DNA of 64,000 bases, taken from the NCBI RefSeq assembly GCF_002802965.1, contig NZ_NXGA01000001.1:1211484-1275483 (forward strand), in the 5' to 3' direction. Below, piece by piece: positions 1-9,696 of the stretch; position 1 is the first letter of the stretch; each line of letters opens with the position of its first letter. This DNA is from Sporolactobacillus pectinivorans. GTDB taxonomy: Bacteria; Bacillota; Bacilli; Bacillales; Sporolactobacillaceae. A program made the translations under genes and the position numbers. The notes under the pieces were generated by a model that had not been told where the DNA came from, did no database searches, and saw only the letters and a program-made list of their open reading frames with translations.

Positions 1-496
1 GGCTGTTTTTTTAAGAAAGTATAAAATTTCAAGGATTAAAGTGTAAGTGCAACTAGGCCTCTGGCATTGCCTAAAGGCTTGCCAATCGGCAAGTTTTCTT
101 TAACTGTTGTTCACTATTTTCTGGTTCCGGATATCTCACTTCGCTTATCGAAAGTTGCGTATCGAATATCCTCCAATGGAGAGCAGACGTAAAATTCTCG
201 CTGAAAAATCGCTATTTATGTGATCTCGTTCACAATTTGTCAAGGCCGGACCTTGAAATATTCTGATAAAAGAACTAAATTGTAATTAGCAGTCAAGCTC
301 TGTCGGCGGCCAGTTTGCTTGTAAACGAGCCCCATGGATCAATCTTTCAGAAAATTGAAATCACTGAGTTAAGAAATTTAATTTATCAGTTTGAAACTAA
401 ACTGATAAGCTTTTATCAGTTAAATTCCGATGGTTTAAGTCGTCCATAACCTATGGGAACGGGATTCTGCCTTGGGCACTTTTTTATTCTGCCAAA
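1..496. other. No gene recognised at window start
   Basis: AT-rich stretch without a credible ORF on either strand. The only structure I see is the TTATCAGTTT inverted repeat listed separately, with a further half-site (TTATCAGTTA, about 413-422) just downstream. It may be decayed sequence upstream of the glycosyltransferase-like remnant. Confidence 0.5.
383..408. repeat. 10-bp inverted repeat TTATCAGTTT / AAACTGATAA
   Basis: Perfect 10-bp arms (383-392 and 399-408) around a 6-nt loop, GAAACT. No T-run follows and a third TTATCAGTT copy lies at 413. This looks more like a repressor-type operator cluster than a terminator, but no gene it would serve is recognisable. Confidence 0.4.
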
Positions 497-915
497 GTGA
501 CCCATCACGAAACCGTTCTTCAAACAGCGCAGCATTCAATAGATTTTCTGATTGAAAAAATGACGGCTCCAGAGGGGCATTTGCGGCCAATCGGCAATCA
601 CAGCTGGTGCACGCATCGGCAACGAAGCCACTGGGATCAACAGCCGGTGGAAATCATGGCACTGGCTGCTGAAGAAGCAGCAAAGTCCCTGGAACCGAGC
701 GATGTTTATGCTGACGTTATTGGAAAATGCCACGGCTGGTTCCACGGGGAAAATGATCTGCATCTGCCAATGGCTGATCCTGATCACGGCGGCGGCTATG
801 ATGGACTGGAAAGGGCAGGATCAACCACAACCAGGGTGCGGAATCGACGCTGGCCTATCTGCTTACTGAGCTGATTTATGCGAGAAATACGAGACAAAAA
901 GATCAGTCGTTCTAA
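497..915 (+). pseudogene. C-terminal remnant of a glycosyltransferase-associated protein, frameshifted
   Basis: The reading frame from 497 encodes GENDLHLPMADPDHGGGYDG and then loses coherence near 812-820. Continuing in the next frame restores INHNQGAESTLAYLLTELIY and a stop at 913-915. The block ending in NQGAESTLAYL resembles, from memory, the all-alpha C-terminal region of proteins annotated as glycosyltransferases or glycosidase-related. There is no ribosome binding site at 497 and the N-terminal part is missing. I read it as a decayed 3' remnant carrying at least one indel. The frameshift is seen directly; the family assignment is tentative. Confidence 0.55.
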
Positions 916-983
916 CAAAAGAATCAGTCTTCACGGAAAATAATCGGTCGTTCTAACGAAAGAATCAGTCTTCACGAAAAACA
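902..983. repeat. Two imperfect 41-bp tandem repeats
   Basis: Units 902-942 and 943-983 share ATC(A/G)GTCGTTCTAAC and AAAGAATCAGTCTTCACG with only a few substitutions. A third partial unit begins at 984 (ATCAGCC). They start inside the last codons of the remnant gene, so they arose by local duplication at its 3' end. Confidence 0.75.
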
Positions 984-1121
984 ATCAGCCATTGCGGTTC
1001 ATTGGATTTTATTAGCTAAATGACACACCTCACTGCTGTTCCACGCAGCTCAGCATGACTCTGTATTTCTGTCTTTTATCATTCGAAAAATTGTCACGGG
1101 TTCATTGATTATCTGAAAATA

Positions 1122-1164
1122 TGTAAGCGCATTACTAACTGCTTGAAAGTTGATCTTTTATAAT
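1122..1164 (+). promoter_or_regulatory. Promoter of the aldo/keto reductase gene with cre-like box
   Basis: A TATAAT -10 lies at 1159-1164, 37 bases before the start codon; the -35 (about 1136-1141) is weak. Just upstream, 1122-1135 reads TGTAAGCGCATTAC, a cre-like sequence with one extra base compared with the canonical palindrome. The position upstream of -35 would suit CcpA activation, but the box is imperfect. Confidence 0.4.
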
Positions 1165-1200
1165 AGAGATGAGCAGAATTATTATAGGAGGATTGAGAAG

Positions 1201-2100
1201 ATGCAGTATGTCGATGTTGCAGAGGGTCTTAAGTTTTCTAAGGTGATTGCCGGCACCATGAGGGCAGCGCATGAAGGTCTGAGCGGCAAAAAAATGGCTG
1301 ATTTTGTGAATCGCTGTCTGGATGCCGGAGTGACGACTTTTGATCATGCCGACATTTATGGATACTTTGAGAGCAGCCGTCTGTTTGGCGAAGCGGTGCT
1401 CAAAGACAATCCGTCATTGCGTGATAAGATCCAGGTCGTTACGAAATTCAACATCATCCTGCCCCGTGAGGAAAATGGTTATGCCCACTACTATGATTCA
1501 TCAGTTAAGCACTTAAATGAATCGCTGAACAAATCGCTTGAAGTACTGCACACCGATTATGTTGATGTGCTGCTGATTCATCGCCTGGATCCGCTGCTGA
1601 ATCCGAAAGCGCTCGCGGAAGGACTGGACGATCTGATTAAGCAAGGAAAGGTCAGGCACATCGGTATTTCGAATGCCAGTTATACTTATTTTGAAATGGT
1701 CAGCAAATATGTCAAAACGCCGCTTGTTACGAATCAGGTTGAAGTCAGCACGCTCTACACCGATACTTTTTTCAACGGTGTGATGGACAGCGCGCTGATC
1801 CACGATATTCCGGTCATGGCTTGGTCCCCGCTCGCCGGCGGTGCCCTGTTTCATCCGAAAACGGGTCAGCAATTCCGCGTCCGTGAAATTCTCGGACAAA
1901 TGGCGAAAAAATATGAGGCTGATTCCATTGATAAAATCGCTTATGCCTTCATTAATAAACTTCCGGCTACGATCTGCCCGGTTGTCGGTTCGACCAAATT
2001 CGAACGCCTCCAATCAGCCATTGATGCTCAGAGTGTTGAGCTGACAAATAAAGATTGGTTCAAGATCCTCGAAGTATCGCGCGGGAAGGAAGTATTATAA
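1201..2100 (+). CDS. Aldo/keto reductase (YdhF-like)
   Basis: A 299-residue cytosolic NAD(P)H-dependent oxidoreductase of the aldo/keto reductase family. The start ATG at 1201 is preceded by AGGAGGATTGAGAAG; an in-frame upstream start at 1150 has no ribosome binding site. Seen in the protein: the catalytic Asp/Tyr segment FDHADIYGYFES (about residues 47-58), the Lys strand VVTKFNI, LLIHRLDPL with the catalytic His, and VVGSTKFERL near the C-terminus for the cofactor phosphate. Overall spacing follows E. coli YdhF rather than the longer Kv-beta-like members, one of which is at 53236. The substrate cannot be inferred. It is monocistronic: a terminator follows, and the PTS promoter begins 500 bp downstream. 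Confidence 0.88.
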   Translation: MQYVDVAEGLKFSKVIAGTMRAAHEGLSGKKMADFVNRCLDAGVTTFDHADIYGYFESSRLFGEAVLKDNPSLRDKIQVVTKFNIILPREENGYAHYYDSSVKHLNESLNKSLEVLHTDYVDVLLIHRLDPLLNPKALAEGLDDLIKQGKVRHIGISNASYTYFEMVSKYVKTPLVTNQVEVSTLYTDTFFNGVMDSALIHDIPVMAWSPLAGGALFHPKTGQQFRVREILGQMAKKYEADSIDKIAYAFINKLPATICPVVGSTKFERLQSAIDAQSVELTNKDWFKILEVSRGKEVL

Positions 2101-2167
2101 GCTTTCGGCATAGTTCTTCAATGGATTCGTTTTATAAACATCATATGATATAAGCTTGTTTCCATCC

Positions 2168-2208
2168 ATCCGTTCAGGCGTTTCGTACGTGGGACGGATT
2201 ATTTTTTT
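2168..2208 (+). terminator. Probable intrinsic terminator after the aldo/keto reductase gene
   Basis: ATCCGT (2168-2173) pairs with ACGGAT (2194-2199) and is followed directly by TATTTTTTT. The loop is long (about 20 nt) with some inner pairing. Confidence 0.5.
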
Positions 2209-2607
2209 GTCCTGTTCAGCTTTTGGACCCTCGTCCTTTTAATCAGTGATCCCCGAAGATATTTGGTTCTCCTGCCAATATCATTTTTTGACTAATTCCA
2301 TGAGCTAGCATTAAAAAAACAGTGAAAAATTATAAAATTGTCTGCCAAACCGGAGATATGCAGCTTTCCGGCAGCCTGCCGGGTAAAACACCGGAATCTA
2401 ATTCTTTGTCCCATGGCCGTCAACTATTATATGGACGCTTTTTATATCCTCATTCTCAGTCACAACTTCTTATCCTTCCGATGAATCTTCCATCAACGTA
2501 ACCATGGACAGTTCAAAAAAGTACAAACTGATTTCTTCCGGGAAAATTCCCTTCAAATGGGACGTTTCTCATAGTTAAGTGTGTTTTCTCTATATGCTTT
2601 GAGATCA
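2209..2607. other. Intergenic stretch without recognised gene
   Basis: About 400 bp between the terminator and the PTS operon promoter. No ORF with a ribosome binding site or family resemblance was found on either strand. Confidence 0.5.
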
Positions 2608-2655
2608 TTGAAAGAGCGAAAGAAGGGTGTAGTATAAAACATGTAAGCGATACCA
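2608..2655 (+). promoter_or_regulatory. PTS operon promoter overlapped by a cre (CcpA) site
   Basis: Possible -35 TTGAAA (2608-2613) and -10 TATAAA (2633-2638) with a 19-bp spacer. Immediately downstream, 2642-2655 reads TGTAAGCGATACCA, which fits the cre consensus TGWAANCGNTNWCA at all but one degenerate position. A cre box over the transcription start is the classic arrangement for CcpA/HPr-Ser-P repression of a sugar operon by preferred carbon sources. Confidence 0.65.
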
Positions 2656-2749
2656 ACGTTGGATTTAAAGCTATGCATAGTGCAACATATTGTCTGATGC
2701 TGTGAGAAAGCCATGCTACTCAAAAGATAACAGGGAGGTGATTCCTTTG

Positions 2750-4342
2750 ATGCAAAAGATTCAACGCTTTGGCGGAGCGATGTTTACACCGGTTTTGCTC
2801 TTTACGTTTTCCGGAATCATTCTGGCGATATCGATTATGCTGACAAACCCATTGATCCTTGGAGGCATAGCCGCTCCCGGAACGCTTTGGACGCAGTTCT
2901 GGACACTGATTGAAAACGGCGGCTGGACGGTATTTAATCAGATGGAATTGCTGTTCGTTGTCGGTCTTCCGCTTGGCCTTGCCAAGGAAGCGAACGGACG
3001 GGCGGCAATGGAGTCGCTCATTACGTATTTGACGTTTAACTATTTTATCAACAGTATTCTGACCTTCTGGGGAAAGACATTTGGCGTTAATTTCTCTGTG
3101 GATATCAGCCAGCAGGCTGCCGGGACCGGATTAAAAATGATCGCCGGTATTAAAACGCTTGATACAAGTGTTTTAGGGGCGATCGTGATTTCAGCAGTTG
3201 TTGTCTGGATCCATAACAAGTATTTTAATAAAAAGCTGCCCGATTGGCTCGGTGTTTTTCAAGGATCCGCATTTGTCGTCATTATTGGGTTCTTCTTAAT
3301 GGTTCCGATTGCCTTTTTAACCTGCTGGATCTGGCCCATTGTGCAGAGGGGCATTTCTTCTCTGCAAGGTTTTATGACGGCATCCGGTTTCATCGGTGTT
3401 TGGGTTTATGCTTTTCTGGAACGCGTTTTGATCCCAACAGGGCTTCATCATTTTATTTACATCCCGTTTATTTATGGGCCTGCTGCAGTTCCGGGGGGAA
3501 CGATGAAATACTGGCTGGCTCATCTCCAGGAGTTCTCGCATTCGACTAAGCCGCTCAAGGTATTGTTCCCGCAAGGTGGTTTTGATCTGTTTGGAAATGA
3601 TAAAATCTTCCCACCCATTGGGATTGCGGCAGCATTTTATGTAACGGCAAAAAAAGAAAAAAGAAAGCAGGTTCTCGCCTTACTGATTCCGGCTGGCTTA
3701 ACTGCAATCCTGGCTGGTATCACTGAACCATTTGAATTTTCATTTCTGTTTGTTGCGCCGGTCCTGTTCGTCATTCACGCCATTCTGTGCGCAACAATGG
3801 AGACAACGATGTACCTGTTTGGTGTCGTTGGAGATATGCAGGATGGATTGATCGGAATTATGTCCAAAAACTGGCTGCCATTGTTCGCAAATCATTGGTC
3901 GACTTACCTGACTCAGATCATCATCGGTCTGATTTTCACAGTTATCTACTTTTTCTTATTCCGCTTCCTGATTCTCAAGTTTAATTTTGCGACACCCGGC
4001 CGTGAAGCTGACGATACCGATGCAAAGCTTTATACAAAAGCTGATTACAAGAAAAAAAAGGAACGTGAAGGATTCACGGAAAACAATCAATATACTGAAT
4101 CCGCAGCCACTTATCTCGATGCACTGGGCGGTTATGACAATATCGAGGATGTCACAAACTGTGCAACCCGTCTTCGTGTAACAGTCAAGAATGAAAAAAG
4201 CGTACTGCCCGACGCGGCGTTTAAAGCTGGGGGAGCACATGGCGTTGTCAGACACGGCAAAGCATTCCAGGTCATTGTCGGATTGTCTGTTCCGCAGGTT
4301 CGTGAGGCTTTTGAAAGATTGATGAAACAAGGAATTAAATAA
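2750..4342 (+). CDS. PTS alpha-glucoside/maltose-type EIICB permease
   Basis: A 530-residue integral membrane permease that imports and phosphorylates a sugar, here probably an alpha-glucoside such as maltose. The start ATG at 2750 follows GGGAGGTGAT; the 20 codons upstream in frame lack a ribosome binding site. The N-terminal 420 or so residues form a hydrophobic EIIC domain (QRFGGAMFTPVLLFTFSG start, the GITEPFEF signature near residue 325). A linker leads to a C-terminal EIIB domain with the phosphorylated cysteine in TNCATRLRV (Cys471). No EIIA is fused; the separate EIIA at 7288 probably supplies phosphate. Linkage to a GH4 enzyme with a CDMP motif points to alpha- rather than beta-glucosides. 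MalP/GlvC/AglA-type names are possible but I do not assign one. Confidence 0.9.
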   Translation: MQKIQRFGGAMFTPVLLFTFSGIILAISIMLTNPLILGGIAAPGTLWTQFWTLIENGGWTVFNQMELLFVVGLPLGLAKEANGRAAMESLITYLTFNYFINSILTFWGKTFGVNFSVDISQQAAGTGLKMIAGIKTLDTSVLGAIVISAVVVWIHNKYFNKKLPDWLGVFQGSAFVVIIGFFLMVPIAFLTCWIWPIVQRGISSLQGFMTASGFIGVWVYAFLERVLIPTGLHHFIYIPFIYGPAAVPGGTMKYWLAHLQEFSHSTKPLKVLFPQGGFDLFGNDKIFPPIGIAAAFYVTAKKEKRKQVLALLIPAGLTAILAGITEPFEFSFLFVAPVLFVIHAILCATMETTMYLFGVVGDMQDGLIGIMSKNWLPLFANHWSTYLTQIIIGLIFTVIYFFLFRFLILKFNFATPGREADDTDAKLYTKADYKKKKEREGFTENNQYTESAATYLDALGGYDNIEDVTNCATRLRVTVKNEKSVLPDAAFKAGGAHGVVRHGKAFQVIVGLSVPQVREAFERLMKQGIK

Positions 4343-5728
<1,386 letters not shown>

Positions 5729-5740
5729 TTGTCATTTAAC

Positions 5741-5776
5741 CATGACCCTGCTATTATTTTCAGTAGCAGGGTCATG
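5741..5776 (+). terminator. 13-bp hairpin after the GH4 gene
   Basis: CATGACCCTGCTA and its exact complement flank a 10-nt loop. No uridine run follows, so it may be an attenuating or RNA-stabilising stem inside the operon rather than a full stop; the regulator gene lies 180 bp downstream. Confidence 0.55.
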
Positions 5777-5959
5777 GGCTATCAGAAACTTTTAAGCACT
5801 TGATTGGGTGTTCATGCATCCACTTATTTAGCACAAGTGCCGACAGTCCATTATCCTCTAAGAAGTCCTGCAGATGATTGCAGTTGGTAATTGCAATCAT
5901 TTGTGAAAGCCTTTTCTTTATGCCGCTGGGTGACTTTTCCGGATAAGGAGTGTTGGCAT

Positions 5960-6745
5960 TTGAAAATGGAAATGTTGATCAACAAATACTATGAACAACT
6001 GAATGAGAATGATTTGTCCACGTTGCACTATATCATTGAAAATAAGAAGAAGTGTTCCGAGCTGAGCATTACGGATTTAGCAAACAGCTGCAATATCTCA
6101 AAGTCCTCCGTTTTGCGTACGGCCCAGAAGTTAGGTTTTTCAGGATTCAGCGAATTTAAATATTCCCTGAAACTTGATATAGATCCGGAGGCAGGAAAAT
6201 CGAAAAGTTATTTTCAGCAGACGATGGTCAACGTTAGGCGCACAATGGACTTTTTTGAAAAAGCAGATCTGTTACCCATTTATGAAAAGATAAAATTTGC
6301 GGATCATATTTACGCCTATGGCACAGGATGGGCGCAGCGCAATGCGATTGCCGAATTGAAGCGCAACTTCCTGAATTGCGGCAGAATGATCAATAATATA
6401 GAAGCTAAGCGTGAACTGGATATGGGTATTGGCTTTTTGAATGAACGCGATTTATTGATCATTATATCGTTGAGCGGTGATATTTCCGATATTATTGAAG
6501 CTATTCGCCTGCTCAGCGTTAAAAAAGTGCCCGTCCTGTCGATCACGAATGCTAATTTTGACCATAATGAACTGGCCAGTCTTGTGCCATACAATCTGTA
6601 CTACCATTCCACAATGTATCCGTTGAAAAATAAACATCAAATAAAGGAAGATCCGATATCACTGGTCACCTTGTCTTTTTTATGTGAGGCTTTGTTTTTT
6701 GGCTATCTCTTTCAATATCCGGATAACAAAGAGGGAAGGGAGTGA
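5960..6745 (+). CDS. RpiR-family transcriptional regulator of the PTS operon
   Basis: 261-residue DNA-binding regulator. The N-terminal HTH (about residues 20-75) includes ITDLANSCNISKSSVLRTAQ followed by the RpiR signature LGFSGFSEFK. The C-terminal half is a SIS sugar-phosphate-binding domain (YAYGTGWAQRNA, LIIISLSGDISDIIEAI). A TTG start at 5960 is chosen because AAGGAG lies 9 bp upstream; ATG 5966 is the alternative. It is in the position of GlvR/MalR-type activators of maltose PTS operons, so it probably senses the intracellular sugar phosphate and controls the promoter at 2608. Its stop overlaps the ribosome binding site region of the next gene. Confidence 0.88.
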   Translation: MKMEMLINKYYEQLNENDLSTLHYIIENKKKCSELSITDLANSCNISKSSVLRTAQKLGFSGFSEFKYSLKLDIDPEAGKSKSYFQQTMVNVRRTMDFFEKADLLPIYEKIKFADHIYAYGTGWAQRNAIAELKRNFLNCGRMINNIEAKRELDMGIGFLNERDLLIIISLSGDISDIIEAIRLLSVKKVPVLSITNANFDHNELASLVPYNLYYHSTMYPLKNKHQIKEDPISLVTLSFLCEALFFGYLFQYPDNKEGRE

Positions 6746-6750
6746 TTCTC

Positions 6751-7248
6751 TTGAGAAATATGCTGAGAACCGTGCTAACAGGCGGGCTTTCCGTCAGACG
6801 CATTTATCAGTTATTGACTGTTTTTACACTTCTGATTCCGGTTGTCTATGGAGCCTATCTTGTTGTTACAATGGCAAGACAGAACCTGTCCTTCAATACT
6901 TTACTGATCAGTCATCCGCTTTATTCTGTGATGTTTCTGGTCGTTCTGCTTGATGTGATCTGGAGTTATCTGATGTTTGTCGTCTCTGATGATTTCACTT
7001 CTCCGGAGGGCCGGAAATATATCTACGGTCTGCTGTTTCTGATGGCTGTTTCACAGCTTGCTATTGGCAATATTGTAATCGCTATCATGGCCGGATTTAT
7101 TCTAGTTAACATGAATGGCACTCTGAGACAGGCGCTGGCACTGGCCACTTTCAAAAGACACAGGCTGTACAGTTTCTTTGCTGTCGGACTGGTATTCTTG
7201 TCTGCACTTTGCTGTTATGCGCTGATTCGCATCACTTTTTTTGTCTGA
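6751..7248 (+). CDS. Uncharacterised four-helix membrane protein of the PTS operon
   Basis: 165 residues, not recognised. Four strongly hydrophobic segments are visible: near residues 22-43 (VFTLLIPVVYGAYLVVTM), 55-77 (YSVMFLVVLLDVIWSYLMFV), 92-120 (YGLLFLMAVSQLAIGNIVIA) and 140-163 (VGLVFLSALCCYALIRITFF). A short charged segment (DDFTSPEGRKY) follows the second. A TTG at 6751 has GGGAAGGGAG at the right distance; GTG 6742, overlapping the regulator stop, is too close to it. Its place between regulator and EIIA implies a role connected with the same sugar, possibly a membrane partner, but nothing in the sequence tells which. Confidence 0.7.
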   Translation: MRNMLRTVLTGGLSVRRIYQLLTVFTLLIPVVYGAYLVVTMARQNLSFNTLLISHPLYSVMFLVVLLDVIWSYLMFVVSDDFTSPEGRKYIYGLLFLMAVSQLAIGNIVIAIMAGFILVNMNGTLRQALALATFKRHRLYSFFAVGLVFLSALCCYALIRITFFV

Positions 7249-7287
7249 GTCCCACAGCGTTTGAAAAGTTGAAGGAGGCATTTGGAA

Positions 7288-7791
7288 ATGTTCGGAAAAC
7301 TATTTCAAAAACAAGCTATTAAAGAAGAAAAAATCTACGCACCGATTTCGGGAAAGTCTATGGTTATGACCGATGTCCCTGATCCCGTCTTTGCCGAAAA
7401 AATGATGGGTGAAGGCATGGCTGTCAATCCGGATATCCGGACACATACAATAGTCGCTCCGGTCGATGGTGAAGTGATCCAGCTCGCATCAACGAAACAC
7501 GCATTTGGCATACGTTCAAAATTGGGCGAGGAAATTCTGGTGCATATCGGACTGGATACGGTGGAACTGAACGGATCGGGCTTTCAGGATCATGTTAAGG
7601 TCGGAGATCATGTCAAGGCCGGCCAGCCGATTATGGAAGTGGATTTTGATTTCATCAGTCAACAAGGCAAAGGCACAGTTGTACCGATTGTGATCACGAA
7701 CAGTGCAGAAGACAGGTTCACGTTCGACTGGTCAAGTCCGGCCGACGTGGCCGCGGGTCAGACGGTGCTGTTCACTTCTTCATTGAAATGA
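7288..7791 (+). CDS. PTS glucose-family EIIA protein
   Basis: 167-residue soluble phosphocarrier. It would take phosphate from HPr and pass it to the EIIB domain encoded at 2750. The Crr-type fold is evident from APISGKSMVMTDVPDPVFAEK at the N-terminus, the conserved VAPVDGEV, the active-site histidine in ILVHIGLDTV (His86) and the GDHVKAGQPIMEVD motif. Start ATG 7288 has AAGGAGG 9 bp upstream. A strong terminator (7885-7929) closes the operon. Confidence 0.92.
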   Translation: MFGKLFQKQAIKEEKIYAPISGKSMVMTDVPDPVFAEKMMGEGMAVNPDIRTHTIVAPVDGEVIQLASTKHAFGIRSKLGEEILVHIGLDTVELNGSGFQDHVKVGDHVKAGQPIMEVDFDFISQQGKGTVVPIVITNSAEDRFTFDWSSPADVAAGQTVLFTSSLK

Positions 7792-7884
7792 TGCGATTTT
7801 GGTGCCTATGCGAGCGGCTGCCTGATGTCTTCCTCCGGATCTATCAGCCATTACAGCCGAGTGAAAAGTGAACTAGAAATAGAA

Positions 7885-7929
7885 AAAAGCTGTCCAAAAG
7901 CCAAATTTGATCGGCTATGGACAGCTTTT
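7885..7929. terminator. Bidirectional terminator between PTS operon and pepD-like gene
   Basis: AAAAGCTGTCCA (7885-7896) pairs perfectly with TGGACAGCTTTT (7918-7929). The A-rich and T-rich flanks allow use on both strands, serving the plus-strand PTS operon and possibly the converging minus-strand dipeptidase gene. Confidence 0.75.
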
Positions 7930-8026
7930 CCTTATAGGAGCATTAATAAATCACGATTCTCTGATTTTTTGTATATGAAAAATTCAAATATGGGCAATAT
8001 CTCCAGCGACTTATCCGAGACCATTT

Positions 8027-9454
8027 TCACAAATTCTTATCCATATTAAAGGTCAGTTTCGACAGAGACATGGAATCCATCGACAATTGCTGCAGAAGTT
8101 CACGCGTTTTGCTGAGCGCCAGTTCAGCATTGCGCGCGCTCGCTTCTGTTAAAATACTGGAAATGCGCTCTTTATCCGCACTTTTCGCTTCATCATCCGC
8201 TTTTTCCAAGTTGCTTAGAAACTGGCTGTGCAGCTGATCCTTGTAATCCATTACCTGTTTCAGGAAAGCTTCGTAATGCGGTTCGGCGATCACGGAAACC
8301 ATTTTATAGAGCCAGTAAGCCGAGTCAAGACATAGTTTTCGTGGTCCGACCGCATAGCTCTTGGGTACAGATGTGATGTTTGTGTAAAACGGCACATAGG
8401 GACTAAAGGCACTGACAGCAAGCGACAGCCACTGGACGCCGGCAATTTCATCCGGGACATCCGGGCGAATCTGCAGAATGTGGGAATCCTGTGTCCGGTT
8501 AAGCGAAATGGCACGGAAAGCGGTCTTGTCTTTTTCACTGCCGTTTCCAAGCGGATCGTAGGGCGTCTCCTGATAGTGAGAACTCAGAATATAGGCGATA
8601 TCTTCCACGCCGATTTTCCTGTTCGCTTTGCGAATAAACGGCAGATCGTCGGACATCGGGTCCTGATCAATCTCGGAATTCAGATACCGTTGTCCATACC
8701 AGACGCGCGGCGTGTTGTAATGATGATCAAGAACAGTCTGCGTGCCGAAAATATTTCTGAAATCGATCGAGTCAAAACTGGTATTCAGATGGTGCTTTTC
8801 AATGAATTCAAGCAGATGGGAACCCAGCAAAAAATTGTCCTTGTCATCCGGATCGATTTCCTGAATCGCCATCTGATTAGCGACCACTGCATACGAATCA
8901 TCCGGTATGCGCTGAGCGACCCACTGGTGGCCGGTCGCGATCTCCATATACCAGACCTCGTCTTTGTCGGAAAAGAGCATACCGTTCGATTCGGCGGACC
9001 CATAAGTCTCTATAATTTTTCCGAGCCTCAAAACGCCGTCTCTGGCCGACGTAATATAGGGCAGAACAACCGTAACCATACTGTCCTCGGCAAGCCCGTT
9101 CTCAACAAGCGGATCATAACCCAAAACGCGCGGATTCCCATAAACACTCTCGGTCGCGCTCATCCCCACATTCAATTCATTGATTCCGGCATCCGGATAG
9201 GTCTCATAGCGATCTTCACCATCAGGCACTGAAGTGTAGCGGAGCCGTTCCCTCGGCAGTGTAATCTGAAAATGATTGCATGGCGAATCGTAATGCTCCT
9301 CCTGATCCAGAACCTCATGCGGATGAACGGTGAACCGCTTCGGAACGAGTACATCATAGCTGTCCCCATTGCGGGCGATCATCGTCGAGCCGTCCAGCGT
9401 CGCTTTTTTACCGACTAATACGGTCGTGCAGGCTGCGTGTGTATTGTGGTGCAT
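8027..9454 (-). CDS. pepD: C69-family dipeptidase
   Basis: 475-residue Ntn-hydrolase dipeptidase of the PepD/PepDA family, which cleaves a broad range of dipeptides in the cytosol of lactic-type Bacilli. The N-terminal nucleophile region is AACTTVLVGKKATLDGSTMI with Cys as catalytic residue. Further family blocks are EVWYMEIATGHQWVAQRIPD and VVANQMAIQEIDPDD. The ATG at 9454 is preceded by TAAGGGATGA; an upstream start at 9514 has no ribosome binding site. The mature enzyme may start at Cys after removal of about 9 residues, as in other C69 members. The gene is alone between the PTS terminator and the divergent cas3. Confidence 0.88.
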   Translation of the reverse strand: MHHNTHAACTTVLVGKKATLDGSTMIARNGDSYDVLVPKRFTVHPHEVLDQEEHYDSPCNHFQITLPRERLRYTSVPDGEDRYETYPDAGINELNVGMSATESVYGNPRVLGYDPLVENGLAEDSMVTVVLPYITSARDGVLRLGKIIETYGSAESNGMLFSDKDEVWYMEIATGHQWVAQRIPDDSYAVVANQMAIQEIDPDDKDNFLLGSHLLEFIEKHHLNTSFDSIDFRNIFGTQTVLDHHYNTPRVWYGQRYLNSEIDQDPMSDDLPFIRKANRKIGVEDIAYILSSHYQETPYDPLGNGSEKDKTAFRAISLNRTQDSHILQIRPDVPDEIAGVQWLSLAVSAFSPYVPFYTNITSVPKSYAVGPRKLCLDSAYWLYKMVSVIAEPHYEAFLKQVMDYKDQLHSQFLSNLEKADDEAKSADKERISSILTEASARNAELALSKTRELLQQLSMDSMSLSKLTFNMDKNL

Positions 9455-9696
9455 TGTGTCATCCCTTACTTGTTTGGATTTAGAAAAAGTGAGTTTTCTT
9501 ATATCATTATACATCCTGAGTTATTGATCTGGTCTCCAGTATCTGATCCCCTATTTTAATAAATGACAAAATCAGAGATTTAGTACAAAAAGTTTGAGAA
9601 ATTAGTTTTATTTTAGAGGATTTCAGCAAAATGCGTAGAATTTACCTATTATATATCACGCAAAATTAAAGAAACGTGTCGAAAAGAGTGATAGTC

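Noticed and set aside
8480..9232. 250-codon plus-strand frame
   Set aside because: Lies fully antisense to the C69 dipeptidase gene, which has clear motifs and a ribosome binding site.
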